From contig OZ038322.1 in NCBI GenBank assembly GCA_964035795.1, positions 18,206,674 through 18,270,673 of the forward strand: a DNA stretch of 64,000 nt, in the 5' to 3' direction. Made by a program: the position numbers and the translations under genes. Within the stretch, counting starts at the first letter, position 1. Each line of letters opens with the position of its first letter. The stretch comes from Pterobdella sp. o SKG-2022. Taxonomy: Eukaryota; Annelida; Clitellata; Hirudinida; Piscicolidae. Under the pieces are notes generated by a model. The model was not told the DNA's origin. It was given only the letters and a program-made list of their open reading frames with translations, and made no database searches. Positions 48,352 through 57,900 of this stretch are shown here, one piece after another.

Positions 48352-49611
48352 ATGTCTTCACCTCTCAAATCATCACAAAACTTTGACGACAACAGAGAAA
48401 TTGACCGTTATTTACGTTGTATGACTCTGAAATGTGCACAGTTTTTAGTAAATTCAAGGTGTCCAAAACCAAAAAATACTCGCAAGAGCTTCACTAGGTC
48501 GGCTTCAGAACATTGGTTCAACCTTTCGATAGCTGAAAACTCAACATTGCTAGAAGAAGTGAAACATATATTTGATGGAAGGCAGTTAGAACTTAGTCAA
48601 CCATTTTGTATAAAAATATATTTACGTACAAACGAGAATGAAACTATGTTAGTCGAACAATGGTGGTTTAAAAAAAGCATTTTGTCTCCTCCTTCAACCA
48701 ACTCTTCCAAGTCAGTACTATATAATAATTTAAGTACTCTTCTCAAGTCTCTTGTTGTTATGACTACTTCTCTGCCTGGAAATTCATTATCTCGAAGACA
48801 AACACCTTCTTCTTACTTATTACATTATAGTTTGAAGATTGGGGAGCCAAATATAGACTTAAATGATAATTTTAAGCAACATTCTTTAGGAAGGGTTTCA
48901 TATCTTAACATACAGTTCTCATTGCATGTTGCTTGGAAAACTAGAGTCCAATTTGCTCCAAGAAAACTAAGTACTATCACTAGCAATTTGAGTGAAAATC
49001 ATTTTGAGAAAACTTCAAACCAAAAAGTTATTTCACAACCAGTTCCTTTACAGTTAAAACAAGATCCTCTAGCTTCTCCTGCTCTCACCAAAGCTGCTTT
49101 CCGACTCACTCCTCCCAATGATGATTCAGATGATGACATTCCATTTGGCATGTTGCTTAAACTGGCCAAAACATCTTCTTCACCTCGTACACCTAGTTTT
49201 TCTCAAAACAGAAATAGGCATCTTTCAGATATGGATAATGGCATTATTTTAGAAGCATCTGATCAAGAAGATGATGACAATAGTAGTAACAGCTCTGAAA
49301 CTTCTAAAAATATAAAAAATTCTGAACCTAAAAATCAAGATATATGTGACTTCAACAGCTTTGATAACAAAAACTTTTTAGGTTGTGATCCTTTTCAAGC
49401 CACATTTGCCACTCATTTCAATGACATCAAGCAGCTTTCAGTGTTGTGTGAAGAGATTCCTGAACTTGAAATGTTTAAGGAGGATGATGAAGATGAAGGT
49501 ATTGAAAGTTTGGTGCAACAGTTTTTAAAATATGATGCTGTCAAGGAAGAAGTATTTGAATTTGTAAAAATGATTGAAGAACTTGAGGATGATAACTTTT
49601 ATTCCATATAG
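48352..49611 (+). CDS. ATG13: Autophagy-related protein 13 (ATG13), intronless
   Basis: One open frame of 419 residues. Residues 1-205 form the HORMA domain: an N-terminal helix (EIDRYLRCMTLKCAQFLVNSR), then SEHWFNLSIAE, CIKIYLRTNENETMLVEQWW, LYNNLSTLLKSLVVMTTSLP, SRRQTPSSYLLHYSLKIGEP and a closing strand set LGRVSYLNIQFSLHVAWKTR. The Ser-rich, disordered middle contains DDIPFGMLL, comparable to the conserved LDIPFAM segment of animal ATG13. The acidic C-terminal part has DAVKEEVFEFVKMIEELE, comparable to the conserved last helix (human REFDAFVETLQ). ATG13 bridges ULK1/ATG1, FIP200 and ATG101 to start autophagosome formation. Animal ATG13 genes usually have introns; here the whole protein is in one exon, while neighbours are split. 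Confidence 0.93.
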   Translation: MSSPLKSSQNFDDNREIDRYLRCMTLKCAQFLVNSRCPKPKNTRKSFTRSASEHWFNLSIAENSTLLEEVKHIFDGRQLELSQPFCIKIYLRTNENETMLVEQWWFKKSILSPPSTNSSKSVLYNNLSTLLKSLVVMTTSLPGNSLSRRQTPSSYLLHYSLKIGEPNIDLNDNFKQHSLGRVSYLNIQFSLHVAWKTRVQFAPRKLSTITSNLSENHFEKTSNQKVISQPVPLQLKQDPLASPALTKAAFRLTPPNDDSDDDIPFGMLLKLAKTSSSPRTPSFSQNRNRHLSDMDNGIILEASDQEDDDNSSNSSETSKNIKNSEPKNQDICDFNSFDNKNFLGCDPFQATFATHFNDIKQLSVLCEEIPELEMFKEDDEDEGIESLVQQFLKYDAVKEEVFEFVKMIEELEDDNFYSI

Positions 49612-49760
49612 ATTCTTCCAAATATATTTCAAACTTTCTATATATCTGATAATTTTTATTTTAAATATAAACCACCAAAAATCAAGTTAATCTTTCATTG
49701 TTTTCTATTGAGTTGAATTTTTTTCACATCTATTCAATTTATTTTTACATGCATATGCAT

Positions 49761-49794
<34 letters not shown>

Positions 49795-49801
49795 TATATA
49801 C

Positions 49802-49835
<34 letters not shown>

Positions 49836-50154
49836 CACATGAGCTTACTGCTGTAGTCAAATATTTATTAATTTTTCGTGATAATGTTCTAAAAAACATT
49901 GAATTAGTTGTATGTACCTGTTTTTACTTCTTCGATTTTTAAAATCTTTGTATGATAATGCAAAACTTCATAGAGCTTTTTCATTTTTATCATGATTGGT
50001 GTATATTGTTATACTAAATTTGAAATTTAAAACTTTTTTATTTATTAAATAAAAGATTTCATTTACTCTGTTGAACATTAATTGCAAAACCTCAGTTAGA
50101 GGCCACCTATTTAATCAAGCAACTTAGAAATACAATCTTGTTTTTCTTTTATTT
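49612..50154. other. ATG13 3' UTR and AT-rich intergenic DNA
   Basis: Contains a dinucleotide (AT)n array and a possible poly(A) signal AATAAA near 50047. No coding signal seen. Confidence 0.5.
49760..49836. repeat. (AT)n dinucleotide microsatellite
   Basis: About 77 bp of TA repeats with sparse C interruptions every 10-20 bp, in the ATG13 3' flank. It makes a false Tyr/Ile/Met frame on the minus strand. Confidence 0.95.
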
Positions 50155-50159
50155 TTATA

Positions 50160-50311
50160 TATCGACTTTTAGTCACCCCATATTGGGGTTTCGTTAGCTT
50201 AACAAATGTTTCACAAAGCGCTACTCCTTGTGTATATAATTGTGGGCCCGCGCGGGATTGAACCTGATTGCTTTAGATAACTAGTCTAACGCTCTACCAG
50301 CTATGCGGGCC
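50160..50311 (-). mobile_element. tRNA-derived SINE
   Basis: The minus strand starts with a tRNA-like head (50311-50244): GGCCCGC pairs perfectly with GCGGGCC as an acceptor stem, TAGCTGGTAGAG resembles an A box, TTAGA-loop-TCTAA forms an anticodon-like arm, and GGTTCAATCCC is a good B box. The D arm lacks about five bases and the T stem does not pair, so it is not a working tRNA. A body of about 80 bp follows and ends in two adjacent hairpins (ACCCCA/TGGGGT at 50175-50189; GACT/AGTC at 50164-50174) and an A-rich tail. Head, body and A-rich tail together indicate a Pol III SINE. No clear target-site duplication is visible. Confidence 0.7.
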
Positions 50312-50438
50312 GAAAAAATGTATGTAGAATGCATGTTTTTCTTAAATAGAATAATTGATTTTAAGTTAGGAAGTTGTTTTACACATCTTTCTCAAACACT
50401 CGATAAATTATAACTAACTCAATTAATATACACGTCAG

Positions 50439-50695
50439 TTCCAATCGAAGACTTATTCACTGAGCAATGCAAAGCCTTTTATAAGTTGAACTTAGAGGAT
50501 GTATGTATACTTGTGAAGTAAAAAAAATTTGCTTGATAATTCGTGTTCGTCTTAATTTTCTCACAGGATGGCCACAGTCAAGTTTTACCATTAGAAAATA
50601 TAACGTTGGCTTGCCATCCTTCGTGTAACATAAATTTTACTTCAAATTGTAATTCATACAGTTTCTCAGAATCTTTACTTACTTTACTTACTTAG
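50439..50695 (+). CDS. Possible two coding exons of an unrecognised gene
   Basis: Exon A (50439-50500) reads VPIEDLFTEQCKAFYKLNLED and ends at a strong donor, GAT|GTATGT. Exon B (50567-50695) follows the strong acceptor aattttctcacag and reads DGHSQVLPLENITLACHPSC onward to a TAG. Phases agree, but the implied intron is only 66 bp and no upstream exon or start was found. The opposite strand over 50690-50590 also reads well (KLYELQFEVKFMLHEGW) and ends near a G|GTAAAA donor, so the strand is uncertain. I do not recognise either protein. Confidence 0.25.
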
Positions 50696-51080
50696 GGCGG
50701 CATACTATTACGTCAGAATCTGTACTCTTTTTTTTCTTTTATTACCCTCATGTTACGCCGTGTAGGTTAGGAACGTACCCTATCTTCATCATCAGGCTGT
50801 TAGTGTTGATCCTAGGATGTTTGTTTGCGTATAAAAAACTTGTCCTAAGAACCTAGACTGATGAAACAGTCTGTGTGAGGTCTTACAAAAAAATTATCTT
50901 GAAACAAGATAAAATAACTAAGCCCAAAGGATTACTGGAGGGCAGGAAAGGGTCGTTTAGATTTGTACACTGAAAGAGCAGTAGCCCCACTAACTAGCAA
51001 GCATAAAAGCTAGGGCGTAGATGCCTTTTAATGTCATGCCTTGGACAGGTGCCTTTTAACGTCATGCCCAGGATCTTTAC
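50696..51080. repeat. Structured, less AT-rich stretch of unknown origin
   Basis: The composition differs from the surroundings. It contains a perfect hairpin AGACTG-ATGAAA-CAGTCT (about 50856-50873), the palindrome ATCCTAGGAT, and a direct duplication with a 28-bp period: (A/G)TGCCTTTTAA(T/C)GTCATGCC at 51021 and 51049. No protein is encoded. It is probably a fragment of a mobile element or its UTR. Confidence 0.35.
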
Positions 51081-51267
51081 TCTTGATATAAGATAAGGCT
51101 TAACTCATAGAAAATTTTAAATTTTTGAAAGCAATAAATACATTCAAAATTTTTTTTCTTTAAAACAAAAAATCAAAAAATTTTAATTTTATGAAAATAA
51201 TAAAAAAAGTTATTAGCAAATTTCAATAGTTGCAGGCTAACTTGAGATTCTAAGAATATGATACATT

Positions 51268-54200
51268 TTAAGCTACTTTAGCACAATCAGTGTCAAATGT
51301 ATTAACAAAATTTTTTTTCAATAAGCATATTTTACTCTCTAAATGCTTGTTGAGGGCTTCAAGAATAAATAGTTGAGTTCGTTCGTGCATCAAGGATTTA
51401 CAGAGGTTATCATAGGCGTTAGGACCTTTCTTTATGAGGATGTCTACAAGTTCGTGAACCTTTTGCTGATGTAGGGATGTTTATGGAAATTTTTAATCAA
51501 GTTTAGTAAAAAAAATGAATTAATCATATATATAAAAAAGCTAGAGTTGAATAAGATGCAAGTTTGATTGTGGAAGTTGTATGGGATGAAGAAACGTTGA
51601 TGTATAAAAAGCTTCTACGAGACCCCCAAAGTCAAATTTTTCGTCTAAAAGCTCAATTACACCTTTGAAACGAAGGGTTTCTTCTAAATTCAATGACTTC
51701 GACATAAAGGGCGCGGTCCGCCTCCTCTCCTCCGACAATGTCTTTGCCCCAATGGCCCCGGAAACGGTTTCCTCCCTAAGATCCATACACCCCTTGGGTG
51801 ACCCAGTTTCAGATATTAATTCCGACCGAATTTCTACAGCACTAGTTATGACAGAGTCTTCGGTTAGGAAAGCGATCCTCTCTTTTCCTAATGGTTCGGG
51901 TTCTGGTCCTGATTTACTTCGCCCTCAACATTTGAAGGACATAGTATCTCCCTCCTGGGAGCCAGTGCGAATTCGGTTCTTTGGTCTATCTCTCGATTTG
52001 CTTCTTTCGTTTCATCAACTAAAATCTCGGACCCTATCAGGCACTTGTTCTTTGGTGCCCATCTGTACTCCCTTCAAAAGAAAGGGGGTGGTATACGTCC
52101 TATAGCCGTTGGAAACACCTTTCGTCGTTTGTTTTCCAAATTATCTCTGCATTCAGTCATGAACTCACTCAGAGACGATTTGTTACCTTGTCAGTTGGGC
52201 GTCGGCATCCGTATGGGGTGTGAGTCAGCCGTCGATGCTACTCGATCATTTTTTAACCACTCAGTCGATCCCAAGGTGCTTTTGAAACTCGATGTTTCTA
52301 ACGCCTTCAATTCTATTGATCGTAAAACGTTCATTGGCGAAATAGCCACTCGTTACCCGTCCTTGTACTTTTTAGTTAACGAAGCCTTCTCCAATCCGTC
52401 CACTCTTTGCTGGCGAACACCGCATTCCTTCTTCAAGGGGTATTCAACAAGGTGACCCTCTGGGCCCAGCACTTTTCGCGTTGGCCGTCGACAAAATTGC
52501 CAAGAACGTGTCATCGGAGTTGAACATTTGGTACTTGGACGATACCACAATTGGTGGTCAGGCTAGCTCTGTCTTTAACGATGCAACAAAAATAATTAAC
52601 GCTTTCAAAGAGATCGGCCTTCAAATCAACTCCAATAAATGTGAGCTGTTCATTTTAAACTATACAGCGGACATGTACGCTGACACTGTCAAACAGTTCT
52701 CTTCTATTTTGCCGTCAGTATCATTGCCTCCTCGTCACTCTTGGTCAGTCTTGGGTTCTCCCCTCACTCACGAGGCCATAGTTCCCATTCTTGGCTCAAA
52801 ATTAGAAGACATCCGTCGGCTTTGCTTCAAGCTAGAAGAAGTTGACCCCCATCATGCTTTCAATTTGCTGAGGAACTGCTTCTCTATTCCCAAATTGGTT
52901 TATATCCTTCGAACGTGTCCTACTTTCGTTGAGCCCTTGATATTATTGAAGTTGGATTCTATCATTGGTGCTGCTTTTTCGTCCATTTCCAATGTCTTTC
53001 TGTCCGACAAGAGCTGGAAGCAAGTATCTCTTCCAAATCGTTTCGGTGATCTAGGTTTTAGATCAGCGCGAGCCCTATCATTGCCATGCTTCCTCTCTTC
53101 TTCATATGTATCCTCGAGTCTCGTTCGGCTCCTTCTTTCATCTGTTCCCGACGCTCTCGCGTCTGATGATCTTCAGAGGGGTAATCGTGACGTCGTTTCA
53201 GCTAGAGAGTCGTGGCAGAAACAATGCAGTGTTGCGCCGTTAGAGCTTTTGGGAAGCCAACGGAAATGGGATGATCTTTTGTGCGAGGTCGCTCTCAATG
53301 ATTTGCTAGTAGACGCAGACCAGTGGGACCGTTGTCGTCTTTTTGCTGCCAATTCGGAACACTCCGCTGCGTGGTCGGAAGCTGTGCCAATTCCCGTTTT
53401 AGGAAACTTTTTAGGTGCAGAGGAGCTTCGGGTGGCGGTGGCGCTTCGAGTAGGGGCTAATATTTCTGGCACCCCAACATGCCTTTGCAAGTGTGGTGTG
53501 AGAATGGACGCGAAAGGCTACCATGGCCTTTCGTGTCGACTGAATGAAGGCAGACTCCCCAGACACGCCGAGATCAACTCCATTATTAAAGATGCCTGGG
53601 GAAGATAGGCTTGCTACCAGCATTCTTTCCTGTTTCCGTTCTTCTTCCTCTTTCCCTTAAGTGCAGTTTTTTTTTCTATATTTCAATTTTCATCTTCACC
53701 AATGTATCATTTGTATATTGTTTATATGCTTGTTCAAACATTGCATTAATATAAGTTAGAACTTAGTGAAATAAAAAAGTGGAAAGCTCAAAAGCCTGAA
53801 TAGTAAAATTTGAAAAATTCAAATTTTCTTTCACAAAAGAAGTACATTATGGGATACTTGATAATCTAAGTTAAACTTAAGCAAAGCTTTTTTGAAATAA
53901 CTTTTCGAAATAAAATTTAATGTGTTTTTTAAAAAAGTTTAATTTATTTTTTGCGACGATTTTTGTGAGAAATATTTAGGAATATTTTGATACTTATAAT
54001 TCGCAAAAATAACTTATAAACGTTTAAGATTTCATAATGATGAATTTAAAACCACAAAATATTTGAGATTAAAAAATGTGTTAGATGTTTGAATATGTAA
54101 ATACCACTGTATGTGTAGACTATTATTGCACAGTTTTTTAGTTTTCCAACTGAAATTTATTCAAACCCATTGAGAATAAATTATTTGTAAAATTAATGAA

Positions 54201-54716
54201 CTCTATAACCAAACACTAAGTTTTTATTAAGTTATATTTAGTACTGAGCTTTTCGTGAGTTTAATTACACTATGAAGTACAGAAATTTTATTATAAAGGC
54301 TATTCTACTTAACCAATAAACATATCAAAAATATTTTACCAAGTTAACTAGTTTGAAAAAATTGTATATGCTAAATAAATAATATCAGGTTAGGAATTAA
54401 TCGCAATAATTTTGAAATATTATGAGATAAGAAACTTATGAGAAAATCAAATTGTTAATAGCAAAACAAGCTCACTCTTCTTGTTATTTTCGAGGTAATA
54501 ACTTCTTCGTCGTCAATGGTCAAACAATAGCATGATCTTAGAAAGGGTATATGGGGGAAAGGCATCAAGTTTTCACATAAGAAACTCCGTTTTTCTTCTA
54601 ACACCTTAAATAGTTTTTATTGTCATTATAGGTTTTTGGTTAATATTTTTTTGCTTAGTAACAACCATTTTTTTGATTTTCCACAATGCTTCTTTTTCAT
54701 TCATGATTTTGCACAT
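51268..54716 (-). CDS. CARD-only protein, three exons
   Basis: Minus-strand exons 54716-54666, 54604-54476 and 51465-51268 (TAA) give 125 residues; both junctions are phase 0. Donors are GTTGTT (weak) and GTGAGC (strong); the acceptor before exon 3 is ctacatcag. An in-frame TGA lies just upstream of the first ATG. The protein fits a six-helix CARD: helix 1 (MNEKEALWKIKKMVLEEKR), LCENL, CLTIDDEEVITSKITRR, then QKVHELVDILIKKGPNAYDN and LCKSL...QLFILEALNKHL. The helix 4-5 signature (V..L.DIL.KKGP.AY) is typical of CARDs in caspases, RAIDD/CRADD and APAF1. CARDs pair with other CARDs in apoptosis and immune signalling; a CARD-only protein would act as an adaptor or inhibitor. A donor-like GAG-A|GTAAAA after HLE leaves open further exons. 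Intron 2 (3010 bp) holds a retroelement. Confidence 0.75.
51600..53665 (+). mobile_element. Broken non-LTR-type reverse transcriptase element in the CARD gene intron
   Basis: Three frame segments together encode one RT protein: 51665-52085, 52085-52430 and about 52430-53608. The first shift is at a GGGGG run near 52083; the second lies near 52400-52435. Motifs in order: GSGSGPDLLRPQHLKDIV, GGGIRPIAVGNTFRRLFSKL, the motif A segment LLKLDVSNAFNSID, GIQQGDPLGPALFA, and the active site YLDD. The C-terminal part has C.CG...D..GYHGLSC followed by RHAEINSIIKDA, a zinc-knuckle-like signature that in related invertebrate elements precedes a PD-(D/E)XK-like endonuclease. Here the frame stops at DAWGR, so the nuclease is missing. 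The 5' end is also truncated. It is visibly GC-richer than its surroundings, and its catalytic residues are intact, so the copy looks fairly recent. It is antisense to the host gene. Confidence 0.85.
53666..54475 (-). other. CARD gene intron 2, part outside the retroelement
   Basis: AT-rich sequence between the retroelement and the exon 2 donor (GTGAGC, read on the minus strand). No other feature seen. Confidence 0.6.
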
Positions 54717-54967
54717 ACTTCTTCAAAACTTTCAATGTATATTTATCCTTAAACGTTATAAACCTTCTGCAATTGAGTTTTTTATTATTTACTTCCTTGT
54801 TCGAGTATTTAGTTTCATTTACAAAAATAATAACAACAAATATTGACGAGTTGAAAGTTTATAAAAAATTTGAACTAGTTTCAAGTATTTTTTAATCCTA
54901 AAAACTAGTTTTCAAAAATATAGTATTTCATTTCTTTGTTTGAAGCAAATTCACAGTTTAAATAAAC
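54717..54967. promoter_or_regulatory. Shared promoter region between the CARD gene and GALNT
   Basis: Only 251 bp separate the divergent start codons. The region is AT-rich and I see no confident core motif. Bidirectional promoter use is inferred from the spacing. Confidence 0.35.
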
Positions 54968-57900
54968 ATGAAAAGAAATTTTAAAATTATAGCAATATTA
55001 GTTATAACTTGTTTAACTATTTTTTATATGAGCAAAATAAAAAATAGAGTATGTTTTCACATCATATACGCTTGAATTTATGAATTCATAACCATGAAGT
55101 AAATTTTTTTTGAATAAATTGATGTTTTTGCATAATTCCAATTATTTGAATATTTCTTTTAATTTTTTCAGGAAAAACAGAAAAAGATAGAAGAATCTCT
55201 GTCAAAAATTTTAGAATCTCATCTTAACAATTTGAAAAGCGATATAAGTACTAGTAATTCATTGATAAGTAACAGAAACTCATTCATATTTTTTGATGGT
55301 GTCAGTTATATTTCTAAAACAAAACTTAGTTTATCCGAAGACGCATTTTCTCGTCACAAGTTTAACCAGGTTATCATTACTTTACTAATTACATAAATCC
55401 ATTATTATGATTGATGTATTCATAAAGCGTGAAATTTACGGAAAAGATTTGTAAAAAAAGCGCTTTAAATGTATATAAAAATGTTTGGCTAATGGTTTAT
55501 AGGTGTTTTTGAAAACTTCTGATAAAAGAGGATAAAAACTGATCAAATGAGAGAGTTCTGTAAGCATGTGGCTTAGTTTGAAAAAAAAACTCATTAACAA
55601 GTTTGAAGCCAATGCAGAGTGTGATGAAAAAATTAGTTGATGAGTTTAAAAGATAACAAAATTGTATAAATAGATAGAATTTTCTACTAATAATGGTTAG
55701 CTTTGAATGCTTGAGCAGACACAAGAAAAAATAAATGAGTCAGCTTGAAGAAAAACTTAAATCTCATGGTTTCAGAAAAATTTACTTTACATAGAAATCT
55801 AAAGAAAAGTTTTTTCAGTGTTTAAAACTGGATGAAACTAATGAATGATTAAAGAAATTTTCAACCTAAAGGGTCTGAATTTTTCTTACTCCTTTTGGAT
55901 GTGGAAGATGGGGAATTGTATTATTTTGGAGGGGCTATGGTTGGAATGAAAAGTAATGTTTAAGATTATGGGCTCAAAAAGGAAATGTAAAAAAAATGCT
56001 TTAGATTTTGTCATTGGGATATTTTGAGTGAGAAAAAGATGGAAACAATTTTGTTAGTTTACTTTTAGTTGATTATTAAAAAAACAAGATAAATTTGAAA
56101 TTCTTCAAAAAGTATGTTTGAGGTTGAAATAAAAAAAAATGCAAAGAAAGTTAATTCTTTCAAAAAACTGATGAAAATGAAGGCTTTGTTGTTGAATCAT
56201 GTCATGAGTAGGAGATGTAAAGATTGAAAAAAATTTGAATTTAGTACATAAATATTGGATATATTTAAATAAAAAGTTAATAATTAAAACATATATTATT
56301 CTCTGATCATAATTTTTTATAATGTATAATCTGTAAACTATTTTTTCTCAATAACCATTGAGTTGAACATTTAAAAATAACTCAGAGAGCCAGTGATGAC
56401 ATCGGTATGGAACGAACTTTACCTGACACTCGGGATTTAAGGTGATTTCACCAATCTCCATCAAAATATTAAAACCAGCAAAAATTATTAATTTTTTACT
56501 TATTATATTGATTAGCTCAAATGTGAATGTAGCTAAAACCAACATAGAATTATTGATGTACCTTAGGTCAATGAACCTTTGTTTAGTTGTTAAAAAAAAT
56601 TATTTAAAGCTACTTGATAATCTACCTGAGAATAATCCTAAAACCCAGTTAGCTATTAGCCTAAAATTATATAAAATAAATTAAAACTAAAAATTTGTTT
56701 AGTATGTTAGCATAGCATTGTGTTGAACTCAAAGGTATGGTAAAAGCATGAGTTCAACATAATGATGTTTGAACATACTGAAAAATTTTAAGTTTCCTGT
56801 AATGAATAAAAATGTTGTTTTTTTTTTAATTTATTAACTAAATCATTTTTGTCATGTCTTTCAGTGTGTTTCATACTTTTCTAACCATGAAGTTTAGATA
56901 TTTTAAACTAATATTTTTATAGCACCAACACATTGTATTTATTAAATATAATAAAATCAATGCCTCAAACAACATAGATGCAAGTTAGTGAAAGCATATG
57001 AGCAGCATGAGCTTCCAAATGCCAGCATCATTATCACATACCATAACGAGGCAAGGTCAACTCTCTTGAGAACTGTTGTCAGGTTTGAAATTATTATTAT
57101 CGTCATCGCTAATAATAATATTATTTTAAATGGTTTTTAATTATATATTTATTGTTTTTATTCGTATTTTTGAAAATATTACAAGTTTATTTTCAATGTA
57201 AGTGATATAAGTTATTCATTATTATTTTGTATAGTATGCATCTTAGCTCTTTTAAGGAGTCACTGATTTTCTTCAAAGTAGAAATAGTTATAGATAAAAA
57301 AAAATTTTTAACCAAAATTCAGTAAAAAAAAGCTAATGACGTCAATAATATTGATTAAATTGTTTGATAGCCTCGCTATTACAAATTGATGATGCATATG
57401 ATATTAAATAGCCATGAGGATGGTAAAATGTTTGACCTAGCTATGATTTTATGTAGAAATAAATTATTTTATACACAACACGTGTTTAGGATTAAATTTA
57501 GTAGAGTTCGGAATTTTATGATAAGTTTGGAATTTTTGTCAAGTATTCTAGTTATTATTGAGAATAATCATTACCATCATTGTTTTACATTCATTTCCAT
57601 GCTAGCATCTGTTAGAATCGTAATATTAAAATATTTGTTATAAAGAATATAAAATACTTTAAATTTAAAATTCAACTTAGTTTCATCTTTTTTTTTTGAT
57701 GGAAAAACCTATTATTTGATTAAGGTTGTATAAAGTATTGAACAACGAAACTTTTCGTAATAATTTTCATCATAAAGTACTCAAACACACGAGTTTGACT
57801 GACATTGCATAAATCATACATAACTTATTGATTATTATGATAGGGGGTATTATTTCATTGAAGAATTTTCTGCTATAACGTTACGATTTGCTGTTATGCT

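Noticed and set aside
50244..50311. Functional tRNA gene on the minus strand
   Set aside because: The D arm is shortened by about five bases, the T stem does not pair and the base after the anticodon is T. A SINE head explains it better.
50850..50880. Hammerhead ribozyme (CTGATGA seen near 50856)
   Set aside because: The matching CGAAAC segment and the three-stem arrangement are absent; it is a simple hairpin.
51541..51786. 81-codon minus-strand frame
   Set aside because: It is the shadow of the RT element's coding strand.
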